Shown piece after piece: positions 1 through 8,692 of a stretch of 64,000 nt of DNA (position 1 is the stretch's first letter; every line of letters starts with the position of its first letter). Source of the DNA: Promineifilum sp. (GTDB lineage: Bacteria > Chloroflexota > Anaerolineae > Promineifilales > Promineifilaceae). The notes under the pieces are model-generated. The model made no database searches. It was given only the letters and a program-made list of their open reading frames with translations, and was not told where the DNA came from. A program made the position numbers and the translations under genes. The DNA is taken from positions 1 to 64,000 of the forward strand of contig JAGOBF010000007.1 of the NCBI GenBank assembly GCA_017983515.1, in the 5' to 3' direction.

Positions 1-387
1 GCCGATAGCCGTCAGCTGGGTCGGTTCACCGTGACCCGTCGTGGGCTGCTGCGCTTGGGATTAGCCACGGCCGTTCTCGTGGCGGTGCTGTGGCTCACCA
101 GAGCGCCCGGCTTGTTCACGTCCGCCATCCCCATCGAACCAGCTTATCTGGAACCGGCCATCATCGGGTTAGTGGCTTTGGGACTGGTGGGGTTGGTCAC
201 TTCGGCCGAACCGTTGCCGGCCGGCATCGGGCTGTTGCTATTTCTAAGCGGCTTCGGGTTGTTCTACGGCTTCCTCGACCAATCGCTGGCGATGACGGTG
301 GCGTTGGTGGCGGCGCAACTGGTGGTGGCGCTGGCCATAGCCTATCTGGCCCAGGCGCGCTATCTGCCGGTGGACATACTGGACTGA
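1..387 (+). CDS. Small multi-helix membrane protein, 5' partial (possible NuoK/HyfE-like subunit)
   Basis: The frame is open from base 1, so the true start may lie outside the window; the first in-frame start codon is a GTG at 31. The protein is almost all hydrophobic, with about four membrane segments. The last three, ending in a short polar tail, resemble the compact three-helix NuoK/MnhC/HyfE subunits of complex-I-like and antiporter modules. That assignment is inference, because no diagnostic motif is visible. The stop codon lies one base before the ATG of the NuoN-like gene, so the two are very probably co-transcribed and belong to one membrane complex whose other genes lie to the left. 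Confidence 0.55.
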   Translation, partial: ADSRQLGRFTVTRRGLLRLGLATAVLVAVLWLTRAPGLFTSAIPIEPAYLEPAIIGLVALGLVGLVTSAEPLPAGIGLLLFLSGFGLFYGFLDQSLAMTVALVAAQLVVALAIAYLAQARYLPVDILD

Positions 388-388
388 T

Positions 389-1726
389 ATGGAAACCGGC
401 TTTCCCTTCGTCATTCTGATCGGGCCGGTCATCGCCGCGACGGCGGCGCTATTCGCGCGTCGGTGGCGGCGGGTCACCCTTGTCATCGGCCTGGTGTCTG
501 TCGCGCTGTTGGCGCTGTTGCTGGCGTTGGCCACGCCGGGTTCGGGCCTGTTCGCCGATAATGCCGCCGCCATCCTCGGCCGCGAGATCGTGATGTCCGC
601 TTTTGTCCGGTCGCTGCTCTTGCTCGTCTATGGGGCGTTGGGCATTTTGTTTCTGGTGGTCTGGGCGCGGCCGGCAGGGCGTGCTCTTGTTCCTACCGCG
701 CTGGCTGTTCTCTCCCCGCTGGCGGCGGCGCTCATGGTCTCGCCCGTCGGGTTGGGGAGTGTTTTTCTCGTGGCCGCCGCGGCCGCCGTCGTCCCCGCGC
801 TGCACGGCGGAAAGTTCGACGCCGTCGCGCCCACGTGGCGCTATTTCCTGCTGGTCGCTCTGTCGTCGGCCCCCATCCTGCTGACCGCGTCGGGGGCATT
901 GACCGCGCCGGCCGCTACCTGGCTCTTTCCGCTTCTCGCCACGTTACTGCTCCTCGGCGGCTTCCCCTTTCATATCTGGGTCAGCGGGCTGAGTCGCCAC
1001 CTCTCTCCGGTCATCGCGGCGCTGGTGCTGGGGGTGGCGCAACTTGTGGTAGTCGCATTCCTGTTGGGGTTGCTCGACACCGTGCCCGCGGCGCGGGCGA
1101 CCATTGAGTTCCAGATGGCCTTGCGCTGGAGCGCGGCCCTGACGGCGCTGGTGGGAGCATTCCAGATGGCGCGAGCGACGGAGTGGCGGCGTTTCGTGGC
1201 TGGGGCGGTGGTGCTGGATATGGGGTTCATGCCGCTGGTCGCCTTGTCTCCGGGAACCGACGGTTTATTGATCGCCCTGCCCGTGCTGATCGGCCGCTTC
1301 CTGGCCTTGCTGCTCATTGCTCTGGGTCTAGGGGAGGCGCACCTGGGACTCGCCCCGACGCGCACCGGGCAATGGGTAACCCGATTGCGGCCGGTGTTGC
1401 TCGTCTATGGCTGCCTGTCGCTGCTCGGCCTGCCCCTGACGCCCAGTTTTGCCGGCCGTTGGGCGCAGTTGGCCGTGGCTGGTCAAGGGGGGAGCGTTTG
1501 GCCACCGCTGTTGCTCGTAGTCGCCCTGGCGGTGGGTACGGTTGCCGCCGTTTCCAAGATCGTCAGCGGACGCGCGGCGCATCTCGCGGCCGAACCGGTC
1601 ACGCGTCCAAGCAGTGCCGGCTTCGACACGGGAATGATGATTTTTCTGGTGGCGCTGGCCGGCTTATTGGGGGTGTTTCCCGATCTGTTGACCCGGCTGG
1701 CTGCAAGAGTGCTTGGCCTGGGTTGA
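389..1726 (+). CDS. Proton-conducting membrane transporter, NuoN/Mrp-antiporter-like
   Basis: A 445-residue protein with about 13 hydrophobic helices, close to the usual 450-500 residues of NuoL/M/N-type subunits. Two stretches match the family core: WRYFLLVALSSAPILLT near residue 150 (the KYFL helix of NuoN, with Arg for Lys) and GGFPFHIWVSGLSRH near residue 190 (the PFHxW segment). The family role is proton or sodium translocation in complex I, Mrp antiporters or membrane hydrogenases. Several charged residues expected inside the helices are not obvious, so it may be a degenerate or specialised paralog. It follows the small membrane protein with a one-base gap. The next gene is 195 bases away and unrelated. 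Confidence 0.7.
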   Translation: METGFPFVILIGPVIAATAALFARRWRRVTLVIGLVSVALLALLLALATPGSGLFADNAAAILGREIVMSAFVRSLLLLVYGALGILFLVVWARPAGRALVPTALAVLSPLAAALMVSPVGLGSVFLVAAAAAVVPALHGGKFDAVAPTWRYFLLVALSSAPILLTASGALTAPAATWLFPLLATLLLLGGFPFHIWVSGLSRHLSPVIAALVLGVAQLVVVAFLLGLLDTVPAARATIEFQMALRWSAALTALVGAFQMARATEWRRFVAGAVVLDMGFMPLVALSPGTDGLLIALPVLIGRFLALLLIALGLGEAHLGLAPTRTGQWVTRLRPVLLVYGCLSLLGLPLTPSFAGRWAQLAVAGQGGSVWPPLLLVVALAVGTVAAVSKIVSGRAAHLAAEPVTRPSSAGFDTGMMIFLVALAGLLGVFPDLLTRLAARVLGLG

Positions 1727-1921
1727 TGCAAAATAGCGGCCGGGATCAGGCTGAAGGCTGGTGAATCCGGTCAAAAAGCCGTGAATTCTGGATAGTTTGA
1801 AAGCCGAAATCAGCCAGTCTGGGTTATTATTTGCGGAGATGAGGTAACAAGTCCGTCAAACGGCGCTGGCCGCCGACAGGTTTCCTCTCCATGCCCAATC
1901 GAATTAAGCAAGGAAATCACA

Positions 1922-3235
1922 ATGGATCGCAAACAGCAGTTACTCGATAAGATCGCCAATCGCCAGGCCCTAATCGGCATCGTCGGCCTGGGATATGTGG
2001 GCTTGCCGCTGGCGGTGGCTTTTGCCAAGGAAGGCTTCAGCGTCGTCGGCGTCGACCTGGACCCTGGAAAGGTGGCCTCACTGGAGCGAGGGGAGAGCTA
2101 TGTCGAAGATATTCCGTCGGCAGAACTTGGCCCGTTTATCAAAGAGGGAAGAATCCGGGCCACGACGGATTACGCCCAGTTGGCCGCGGCTGACGCCATC
2201 TCCATCTGTGTGCCCACGCCGCTGCGCAAGACCAAAGACCCCGACATCTCCTACATTGTGGCCGCCGCTGACTGCCTGGCCACGTTCATGCCTTCCGGAC
2301 AAGGCCAGCTCATCGTGCTAGAGTCCACCACTTACCCCGGCACCACTGATGAGCTTGTCCTGCCACGGTTCGGCCGGGACGGCGCAGAGGTCGGCCGCGA
2401 CTTTTTCATGGCCTTTTCCCCGGAGCGCATCGATCCGGGCCGGACAGACTTCACCGTACGCACGACTCCCAAAGTCATCGGCGGCGTGACGCCCGACTGT
2501 CTGGAAGTCGCCGTCGCCCTCTACGGCACCATTGTCGATGAGCCGGTGCCGGTATCGAGCACGGCCACGGCCGAAATGGTCAAGTTGCTGGAAAACACCT
2601 TTAGGGCGGTCAACATCGGCCTGGTCAACGAAGTGGCCCTGATGTGCGACAAGCTGGGCCTCAACGTCTGGGAGGTCGTGGGGGCGGCGGCCAGCAAGCC
2701 GTATGGCTTCATGCCCTTCTATCCGGGGCCGGGCCTGGGTGGGCATTGCATCCCCATCGACCCCCACTATCTAAGCTGGAAACTGCGCACGCTGAACTAT
2801 ACGGCCCGCTTCATCGAACTGGCCTCCGAGATTAACAGCCACATGCCCGATTACGTCGTCGGCAAGGTGGCCGACGGGCTCAACGATGAGCGCAAGGCGA
2901 TTAACGGTAGCCACATCCTCGTTTTGGGTGTGGCCTATAAGCGGGACGTGGGCGACGTGCGCGAAAGCCCCGCGCTGGACGTCATTCACTTGCTGCGCGA
3001 GCGAGGGGCGGACGTGGCTTACAACGACCCCCATATCCCGACGGTGCAGTTCGACGGGTATCGTTTGGAATCAAAGGAGCTCACGGCCGAAGCGCTGGCC
3101 GCCGCCGACTGCGTGGTCGTCGTCACCGACCACAGCGCCTACGATTGGTCGTGGATCGCCGCCCACACCCGACTCCTCGTCGACACGCGCAACGCGGTCA
3201 AATCATCCGGCCTGGCGCGGATCGTCCGGCTCTAG
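1922..3235 (+). CDS. Nucleotide-sugar dehydrogenase (UDP-GlcNAc/ManNAc 6-dehydrogenase type)
   Basis: 437 residues, standard length for the UDP-glucose/GDP-mannose dehydrogenase family. An N-terminal Rossmann fold carries GLGYVGLPLA (residues 22-31). The catalytic cysteine is Cys276 in PGPGLGGHCIPIDP. The C-terminal domain contains GVAYKRDVGDVRESPA. The enzyme oxidises C6 of a UDP-sugar to the uronate with two NAD+. Sequence detail (CVPTPL, SPERIDPG, GGHCIPIDP) is closest to WbpA/WecC-type enzymes acting on UDP-N-acetylhexosamines rather than to UDP-glucose dehydrogenase; the exact substrate is inference. A good ribosome site (AAGGAA) precedes the ATG. The product could feed the polysaccharide locus at 28-41 kb. 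Confidence 0.9.
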   Translation: MDRKQQLLDKIANRQALIGIVGLGYVGLPLAVAFAKEGFSVVGVDLDPGKVASLERGESYVEDIPSAELGPFIKEGRIRATTDYAQLAAADAISICVPTPLRKTKDPDISYIVAAADCLATFMPSGQGQLIVLESTTYPGTTDELVLPRFGRDGAEVGRDFFMAFSPERIDPGRTDFTVRTTPKVIGGVTPDCLEVAVALYGTIVDEPVPVSSTATAEMVKLLENTFRAVNIGLVNEVALMCDKLGLNVWEVVGAAASKPYGFMPFYPGPGLGGHCIPIDPHYLSWKLRTLNYTARFIELASEINSHMPDYVVGKVADGLNDERKAINGSHILVLGVAYKRDVGDVRESPALDVIHLLRERGADVAYNDPHIPTVQFDGYRLESKELTAEALAAADCVVVVTDHSAYDWSWIAAHTRLLVDTRNAVKSSGLARIVRL

Positions 3236-3275
3236 ACGGACAGGTTAGCCTAATCTCCTTGGCAACGTTTTAGGG

Positions 3276-3281
3276 TAGAAT
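3276..3281 (+). promoter_or_regulatory. -10 box of a probable leaderless promoter (sulfotransferase gene)
   Basis: TAGAAT ends 8 bases before the ATG at 3290, and no Shine-Dalgarno sequence lies between. With the usual 6-8 base distance from -10 to transcription start, the mRNA would begin at or beside the start codon. No good -35 hexamer is present. Confidence 0.4.
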
Positions 3282-3289
3282 ATGGGCCT

Positions 3290-3919
3290 ATGAAGCGCTT
3301 CTTTCAAAAACTAACGGGATCGGACAAGGCCGAATTCATTACCGTTGTGTCGGGGCTGCCGCGTTCGGGCACGTCGATGATGATGAAGATGCTCGAAGCG
3401 GGGGGTGTTCCTCCGGTCACGGACGAACTGCGCGCGGCCGACGAGGATAATCCCAAAGGATACTACGAGTTCGAGCGCGTCAAGCTGATGGATCAAGGCG
3501 ATACCGAATGGGTGGTCGATGCGCGGGGCAAGGTCATCAAGGTCATCTCTGCCCTGTTGAAGCATCTGCCGCCCGGCGAACAGTATCGCGTCATCTTCGT
3601 GCGGCGCAACATGCCCGAAATCCTGGCCTCGCAGCGCAAGATGCTCATCCGGCGCGGCGAAGACCCGGACAAAATGAATGACGCGCAGATGGCGATGCTG
3701 TTCGAGAAGCATCTCAAGCAGATCGACGAGTGGCTGCGGGCGCAGCCCAACTTCCGAGTGCTCTACGTCCATTACAGCGAAGTGCTGGCCGACCCACGGC
3801 CGCATATCGCTAAAATCAACGACTTCCTTGGTGGCACACTCGACGCGGCCGGCATGGCCGAGATGATTGACCCCGACCTCTACCGCAACCGCCAGGCCGG
3901 ACGCCAAGGCGGTGCTTAA
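3290..3919 (+). CDS. Sulfotransferase family protein
   Basis: 209 residues. The N-terminus holds the PAPS-binding P-loop GLPRSGTS (residues 22-29), and a second family motif, [19 protein letters not shown], lies near residue 100 (3'-phosphate-binding region). The C-terminal helix with a conserved Asp/Leu-rich ending is also typical. Such enzymes transfer sulfate from PAPS to a glycan, lipid or peptide acceptor; the acceptor cannot be read from the sequence. It lies downstream of the nucleotide-sugar dehydrogenase, so a glycan acceptor is plausible. Its stop overlaps the stop of the convergent SDR gene by three bases. Confidence 0.75.
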   Translation: MKRFFQKLTGSDKAEFITVVSGLPRSGTSMMMKMLEAGGVPPVTDELRAADEDNPKGYYEFERVKLMDQGDTEWVVDARGKVIKVISALLKHLPPGEQYRVIFVRRNMPEILASQRKMLIRRGEDPDKMNDAQMAMLFEKHLKQIDEWLRAQPNFRVLYVHYSEVLADPRPHIAKINDFLGGTLDAAGMAEMIDPDLYRNRQAGRQGGA

Positions 3920-4701
3920 CCCACATTGAGTCCGGCGGCCATCTGCCCGCCATCCACCACAAATGTCGCCCCGGTGGTGAAGCTGGAGGCGGCCGAGGCC
4001 AGGTAGACGGCGATCCCGGCGATCTCCTCCGGTTCGGCCATGCGTCGCTGCGGCACGGCTTTCACCAACTGCTCGTTGATCTCGGGCGTGCTCCACAACA
4101 CCTCGCTAAATTTCGTCTTGACGAATCCGGGGGCGATCGCGTTGACCTGGATATTGTCGGCCGCCAGCTCGCTGGCCAGAACCTCGGTCATCATTAGCAC
4201 GGCCGCCTTGCTGACGCAGTAGACGCCCATCATCGGTTGCGGCCCCAATCCGGCCACGGAAGCCACGTTGATGATCTTGCCGCCGCCGCGAGCGCGCATG
4301 GACGGAACGCAAGCCTTGGCAACGCGAAAGTAGCCCTTGACGTTGACGTCGAGGATTTTGTCCCAGTGACTATCTTCGGCCGATAGAAACGGGCCAAAAT
4401 GGGGGTTGGTGGCGGCGTTGTTGACCAGGATGTCGATGCCGCCAAAGTAGTCGACGACACGCTCGATGAGCGCCGCCACGGCCGCGCCGTCGCCGGTGTG
4501 GGCGGCTACAGCCAGCGCCTCGCCGCCGTTCCGCTGTAGTTTTTCGGCCGCCTCATCGACAGCCGCCTGTTTGCGGCTCGCCAGGGCTACCCGGGCGCCG
4601 GCGGCGGCGTAGGCCTCGGCCACGGCCAGGCCGATGCCGCGCGATCCGCCGGTGATCAGCGCCACTTTACCCGTCAGATCGAAGTTCGCTCCTGTCGTCA
4701 T
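3916..4701 (-). CDS. Short-chain dehydrogenase/reductase
   Basis: Classical SDR of 261 residues: cofactor motif TGGSRGIG (17-24), NNAA at 94-97, catalytic Ser148, Tyr161 and Lys165 (YCVSK). The start at 4701 is preferred over an upstream ATG in the same frame because the family begins right there and AGGGAG precedes it at good spacing. The phrase [11 protein letters not shown] is typical of the DHRS4-like/3-oxoacyl-reductase-like branch, so an NAD(P)H-dependent carbonyl reductase or alcohol dehydrogenase is likely. The substrate is unknown. It is transcribed alone, convergent with the sulfotransferase gene. Confidence 0.88.
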   Translation of the reverse strand: MTTGANFDLTGKVALITGGSRGIGLAVAEAYAAAGARVALASRKQAAVDEAAEKLQRNGGEALAVAAHTGDGAAVAALIERVVDYFGGIDILVNNAATNPHFGPFLSAEDSHWDKILDVNVKGYFRVAKACVPSMRARGGGKIINVASVAGLGPQPMMGVYCVSKAAVLMMTEVLASELAADNIQVNAIAPGFVKTKFSEVLWSTPEINEQLVKAVPQRRMAEPEEIAGIAVYLASAASSFTTGATFVVDGGQMAAGLNVG

Positions 4702-4759
4702 GCCTGTCTCCCTGAAAGCCGGCCGAACTGATGACCGCCGGCCGTGGATGAGCCTTATA

Positions 4760-4788
4760 CTTATACATCGAGCAGACCGTTGCAGCAA
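4760..4788 (-). promoter_or_regulatory. Promoter of the SDR gene
   Basis: Reading the minus strand, TTGCTG (plus 4783-4788) and TATAAG (plus 4760-4765) are separated by 17 bases. The start codon is about 60 bases downstream. The -35 is poor (3/6) and the -10 good (5/6). A perfect dyad covers the -35 (separate entry). Confidence 0.4.
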
Positions 4789-4791
4789 CGG
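4777..4791. promoter_or_regulatory. 15-bp perfect palindrome over the SDR -35 region, candidate operator
   Basis: CCGTTGC-A-GCAACGG, seven-base arms around a single central base. It covers the predicted -35 hexamer, so a bound dimeric repressor would block RNA polymerase. No regulator gene is adjacent; the binder is unknown. Confidence 0.4.
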
Positions 4792-4803
4792 TGGCTATCC
4801 AAT

Positions 4804-4830
4804 AAAAAGCGCCGGCCCCTCGACCGGCGC
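4804..4830 (-). terminator. Intrinsic terminator of the L,D-transpeptidase transcript
   Basis: Stem GCGCCGG (4809-4815) pairs with CCGGCGC (4824-4830) around an 8-base loop. On the minus strand the hairpin is followed by a run of five T (plus 4804-4808). It lies about 60 bases past the transpeptidase stop codon. Confidence 0.75.
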
Positions 4831-4889
4831 AAAATATGAACTTCCTACTGCCCACTGGATCCAAACTTGCAGCTGACTGCTATACCCGC

Positions 4890-5957
4890 TTATCCCTCAT
4901 GGGTCTCGAAGTAGCTTTGCGGGTCGGACGTGTGCACCCATACCCATAAGTCGTTCGGCGCGTTCTCCGACCAGAAGTAGACCCACTCCGCGTCGCGCAG
5001 CGGCATGTTGACGCAGCCATGACTGTGCTTGTAGCCGAAACGATCGTGCCAGTAGGCGCCATGCAGGGCGATATCAAAATCGAAGTACATCGTGTGCGGG
5101 ACGTCCTCGACCAGGTAATAGTCGACTTTGCCCTCTGCGCCGACCATATCGTTCATCAGGTGCCGATCCCAAACCTGGAACAGTCCTTCGTAGGTCGGCC
5201 AACGGTTGAGGCCGCTGGAGACCAGCCCGGCGTAGACCATGCGGTCGCCCTCGTAGGCGACGAAGTTCTGCTCGTAGAGATCGACCTCGACCCAATACTC
5301 GTCGTCGCCAACCTCTGCTGGCCGGGGGTTGAACTCGATGATGCTTAAATAGGTCTGTTTCATCCAGCGGCCGAAGCCAATGTCGTACCACACCCAGCCT
5401 TCATCATCGATCTCGGCGTCGTAGACCTCGACAAACGTGTAGCGCGGCAGCTTGATGGCCGTTGGGCTTGGCTCCGCGCCCGGCGCTTCGCTGTACCAGT
5501 AGTCGACCAGCATCCAGCCGAATGGCCGCTCGGGATTCGCGAGGACTTCGACGCCGGTGAAATCGGAGGAGGGCTTGATCGCGATATCTTCTCCGCGAAC
5601 CCACTCGCCGAAGTTGATCATGTACCATAAGCGCCCCTCGGCGTTGTTATTGGCGGTATCCTCGATGCTCGAAAACAAGTAACCGTCGCCGGCGTTGCGC
5701 ACGATGGGGCTGTTGATATTCGGCTCGGCATAGACGTTGATGTTGTCGGCCAACCGGCCAACCTTCATCTTCGGCAGGATGCTGTCGGGACGCACCGGCG
5801 GCGGCGCAAACATCGACGGTGGCGGGTTCGTATCGCAGACGTAACCGATGTCGCTGGACAGCACGTAGCAGCTTGCCGCGGCCGTGGCCGAGCGATTGAC
5901 CAGGAAAATACCCAGGCCAACCATGATCAGGACGAAAACAAAACGGATTCTACTCAT
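4890..5957 (-). CDS. Secreted L,D-transpeptidase (YkuD domain) with SH3-like repeats
   Basis: 355 residues. Residues 1-28 form a signal peptide or membrane anchor. The middle (about 65-200) reads as two SH3-like modules, each with WYMINFGEWV / WVWYDIGFGRWM wording. The C-terminal catalytic domain has His299 and the active-site block HSHGCVN (His313, Cys315), matching the HX(14-17)[ST]HGChN signature. The family makes 3-3 peptidoglycan cross-links or anchors proteins to peptidoglycan outside the membrane. Presence of this enzyme and two FemAB-like genes nearby argues for a real peptidoglycan wall. It has its own promoter overlapping the end of pabB and a terminator downstream. Confidence 0.9.
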   Translation of the reverse strand: MSRIRFVFVLIMVGLGIFLVNRSATAAASCYVLSSDIGYVCDTNPPPSMFAPPPVRPDSILPKMKVGRLADNINVYAEPNINSPIVRNAGDGYLFSSIEDTANNNAEGRLWYMINFGEWVRGEDIAIKPSSDFTGVEVLANPERPFGWMLVDYWYSEAPGAEPSPTAIKLPRYTFVEVYDAEIDDEGWVWYDIGFGRWMKQTYLSIIEFNPRPAEVGDDEYWVEVDLYEQNFVAYEGDRMVYAGLVSSGLNRWPTYEGLFQVWDRHLMNDMVGAEGKVDYYLVEDVPHTMYFDFDIALHGAYWHDRFGYKHSHGCVNMPLRDAEWVYFWSENAPNDLWVWVHTSDPQSYFETHEG

Positions 5958-6009
5958 AAGTAAACAACCAATATCCCGGACGAATCATCATCCGATTAAT
6001 ATGACAGCG

Positions 6010-6038
6010 ATTTTAACAGTACATGCCGTTTGGTTCAA
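6010..6038 (-). promoter_or_regulatory. Promoter of the L,D-transpeptidase gene
   Basis: Minus-strand TTGAAC (plus 6033-6038) and TAAAAT (plus 6010-6015) with a 17-base spacer. The -35 overlaps the stop codon of the pabBC fusion, so the transpeptidase can be expressed independently of the upstream genes. Confidence 0.55.
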
Positions 6039-7840
6039 GCCGGGGGCGCAACTCCTAAGGGTTCCACGATAGCCGCCTGCCGGCCGCGCACCGAATTGAT
6101 GAGCCACAAACGGGTCGCGCGGGAAAGATCAGGCGTTATCAGCACCCGTTCTTCGATCTCGCCGGTTTCGAGTAACTGGGCCCTGAACGTCCCGGCCAGC
6201 AGCCCGGCGGTCACCGGCGGCGTGTATAATTGCCCGCCAATCTCCAGCACCAGATTGGCAGCGCTAGACTCCGTCAATTCGCCGCGTTCATTCCATAGAA
6301 TCACATCGTCGCAATCGGGCCGCGAGGTGCGGGCCGCGTCATAGGGCGCGCGGCGGGTGGTCTTGTGATAGAGCCGCACGTCGGCCGAAGAAACGGGCAT
6401 CCGCGCCAGGCCGACGCGGATCGGCTCCGACCGTGCGCCTTCGAGCAGGGGGCGTGAATTGATCTCCACCCGACCGGCTCGGTCGAGTAGCAGCCGTACC
6501 TTAGCTGGTTCGGTCATTCCCCGCACAAAATCGACTAGCAGCCGTTCGATCCGTGGCGGCTCCAGCGGTATATTGAAATATTCGGCCGAGTCCGTCAGCC
6601 GTTGCAGATGGCGCGCCAGAAGAAAATAACCTTCTTCCGGTGTCCAGCGCAACGATTCCAGCAGGCGAAAGTCGACTGTCTCGCGCCGGCCATCGAGCAC
6701 CCGCGCCTTAAGCAAGCATTCGTCGTATTCGGCGGCCGCGTCCGAGTCCCATACGACGCCGCTGCCGACGCCGTAGACGGCTTGGCCGCGCTGGCGGTCG
6801 ACGACGACGGTGCGAATGGCGACGTTGAATTGGGCGCTCCGCTGGGGTGCGATGAACCCGATGGCCCCGGTATAGACGCCGCGCGGCTGCGGCTCCAGAT
6901 CGTTGATGATCTGCATCGTCCGCACTTTGGGCGCGCCGGTGATCGAGGCGCAGGGAAACGTGGCCGCCAGGACGTCGCTCAGCGGCGCATCCGTCTCGGC
7001 CGTCACGGTGGAAGTCATTTGCAACAGCGTCGGATAGCGCTCCACGGTGAACAGCGAGGGCACGTCGACGCTGCCGGCGCGGGCCACGCGGCCGAAGTCG
7101 TTGCGGATCATATCGACGATCATGACGTTTTCGGCGCGATTTTTCTCGGAGTGGCGCAACCAGTCGATTTGGCGGCGGTCGTCGGCCGCTGTCAGGCCGC
7201 GCGGCGCGGTACCTTTCATCGGCCGGGCCGTGAGTGTCTGTCCTTCCTGGCGGAAGAAAAGCTCCGGGGAGGCCGAGCAGACGACGAAGCGGCCCAGATC
7301 GACGTAGGCGCAATAATCGGCCTGCTGGGCGACGGCCAGATCGGCAAACAGCGCCCAGGGGTCGCCCTCGAATGTTGTCTCCAGATGGAAGGTGAAATTA
7401 GCCTGATAGGTGTCGCCGGCGGCGATGGCATCCTTGATGCGGGCGATGGCCCGGCCATAAACGTCGAAGTCGAGCGACGGCCGCCAGTCGCCAAAATGAT
7501 AAGCGCCGTCAGAAGTCGGCGCGTCCATCGTTTGGTAATCACGAAACAGACCAAACCATAACAGCGGTGGCCTGTCCGGCGGGGAAGGATGCGTGGTTAG
7601 TCCATAAGCCGCCCCCGCCTCATAGGCCAGATACCCGGCGGCATAGAGGCCGTCTTTTTCGACTGCCCGCTCTATCTCCAGCAGCATGGGAACCACGTCG
7701 CCCACGGACTCAGCGACCACAACGCGCACCGGATCGACGAATCGCCGCCACTCACCGCCGGCCTGCAAAACCACTTCGGCCGCGGCAGTACTCAACGGCT
7801 CACTGTTCACTGCTAACCGTTCACTCTTCACTCGCCCCAT
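6035..7840 (-). CDS. pabB: Aminodeoxychorismate synthase PabB fused to aminodeoxychorismate lyase PabC
   Basis: 601 residues. Residues about 20-370 are the chorismate-binding domain, with PMKGTAPRG, IVDMIRNDFGR and ITGAPKVRTMQIINDLE, as in PabB/TrpE. Residues about 385-601 are a class IV aminotransferase-fold lyase with the PLP lysine in LYHKTTRR, then ESSAANLV and TPPVTAGLLAGTFR. Together they convert chorismate plus ammonia to p-aminobenzoate for folate; the glutaminase PabA must be elsewhere. The first 15 or so codons are written by a 7-bp repeat array (see repeat at 7795), so the ATG at 7840 may not be the true start. proC lies six bases upstream, suggesting one transcript. Confidence 0.92.
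   Translation of the reverse strand: MGRVKSERLAVNSEPLSTAAAEVVLQAGGEWRRFVDPVRVVVAESVGDVVPMLLEIERAVEKDGLYAAGYLAYEAGAAYGLTTHPSPPDRPPLLWFGLFRDYQTMDAPTSDGAYHFGDWRPSLDFDVYGRAIARIKDAIAAGDTYQANFTFHLETTFEGDPWALFADLAVAQQADYCAYVDLGRFVVCSASPELFFRQEGQTLTARPMKGTAPRGLTAADDRRQIDWLRHSEKNRAENVMIVDMIRNDFGRVARAGSVDVPSLFTVERYPTLLQMTSTVTAETDAPLSDVLAATFPCASITGAPKVRTMQIINDLEPQPRGVYTGAIGFIAPQRSAQFNVAIRTVVVDRQRGQAVYGVGSGVVWDSDAAAEYDECLLKARVLDGRRETVDFRLLESLRWTPEEGYFLLARHLQRLTDSAEYFNIPLEPPRIERLLVDFVRGMTEPAKVRLLLDRAGRVEINSRPLLEGARSEPIRVGLARMPVSSADVRLYHKTTRRAPYDAARTSRPDCDDVILWNERGELTESSAANLVLEIGGQLYTPPVTAGLLAGTFRAQLLETGEIEERVLITPDLSRATRLWLINSVRGRQAAIVEPLGVAPPA
7795..7836. repeat. Degenerate 7-bp array (CAGTGAA family)
   Basis: Consecutive heptamers ACTGTTC, ACTGCTA, ACCGTTC, ACTCTTC from 7802, with a weaker unit at 7795. 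On the other strand the consensus is CAGTGAA, the same as in the arrays at 15475-15570. It overlaps the predicted N-terminus of PabBC. Confidence 0.75.
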
Positions 7841-7846
7841 CGTCTT

Positions 7847-8683
7847 TCACGCCGGCCCCTTGACCTTCTCTCCCTGGCCCAGTTCGACCGAGCGTTGATA
7901 GGCGGCCCAAATGGCGCGCGAGATGACGGTACGCAAGCCGCCCTTCTCCATTTGGTAGAGCGCCGCGGCCGTCGTGCCGCCGGGCGAGGTCACCTGATTG
8001 CGCAATTCGGCCACGTGCTTGCCCGACTGCGCCGCGTACTCCAGCGAGCCGCGCATGGTCTGGAAGACGAGTTGTTCGGCCACGCGGCGCGAGAAGCCCA
8101 GATGTACGCCCGCGTCGATCAGCGACTCCATGAACATGAAGATGTAGGCCGGGCCAGTGCCGCTGAGCGCGGTCGCCATGTCCAGGTACGACTCATCGTT
8201 GACGAAAAGTTCCTGGCCCAATGCGCCGAGGATGGCCTGGGCCTGTCCAAGCTGTTCTTCGGTCACTTCGGCCGTGGCCGTCCACACGGTCATGCCCTGG
8301 CCGATCTGGGCCGGCGTATTGGGCATGGCCCGCACGACCGAGGCGTGGGCCACGCCGTCAGATAATTTGCGGATAGGCGTGCCGGCCAGGATGGACAATA
8401 ACAGGTCTTGCCGCCGCATGTGGCCGCGGATGCCGGGCATGACTTCGCCTAGATTTTGCGGCTTCGTAGAGAAGACGACCACTTGTCCCTTCTCGGCCGC
8501 CTCGGCGTTGCTGGTCGTCACATGGATGCCGTAGCGCTGGTGCAGGTCGTCGAGTCGTGACTGGAGCGGGTCGGCGGCATAGATCTGCTTTGGGTCGACC
8601 AGATTTTGAGTGATCAGGCCGCGGATCATCGCCTCGCCCATTATGCCGCTGCCAATAAAGGCCACATTCTTGTCGGTAAACAT
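7847..8683 (-). CDS. proC: Pyrroline-5-carboxylate reductase
   Basis: 278 residues, normal length. An N-terminal Rossmann motif (FIGSGIMGEAMIRGL) is followed by STKPQ, MPNTPAQIG and the C-terminal dimerisation domain with SGTGPAYIFMFMESL and the signature VTSPGGTT. It catalyses the last step of proline synthesis, reducing pyrroline-5-carboxylate with NAD(P)H in the cytosol. The start at 8683 has a purine-rich ribosome site (AGGAGAAAAAG). The downstream pabBC begins six bases after its stop, and the enolase-superfamily gene ends ten bases upstream, so a minus-strand operon from about 10.7 kb to 6.0 kb is likely. Confidence 0.95.
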   Translation of the reverse strand: MFTDKNVAFIGSGIMGEAMIRGLITQNLVDPKQIYAADPLQSRLDDLHQRYGIHVTTSNAEAAEKGQVVVFSTKPQNLGEVMPGIRGHMRRQDLLLSILAGTPIRKLSDGVAHASVVRAMPNTPAQIGQGMTVWTATAEVTEEQLGQAQAILGALGQELFVNDESYLDMATALSGTGPAYIFMFMESLIDAGVHLGFSRRVAEQLVFQTMRGSLEYAAQSGKHVAELRNQVTSPGGTTAAALYQMEKGGLRTVISRAIWAAYQRSVELGQGEKVKGPA

Positions 8684-8692
8684 CTTTTTCTC

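Noticed and set aside
1797..1830. TTGAAA and TATTAT before the nucleotide-sugar dehydrogenase as a promoter
   Set aside because: The spacer would be 22 bases, outside the functional range.
6602..7561. A 319-codon plus-strand open frame
   Set aside because: Antisense to the PabB domain, which has all its catalytic motifs; the plus-strand product has none.
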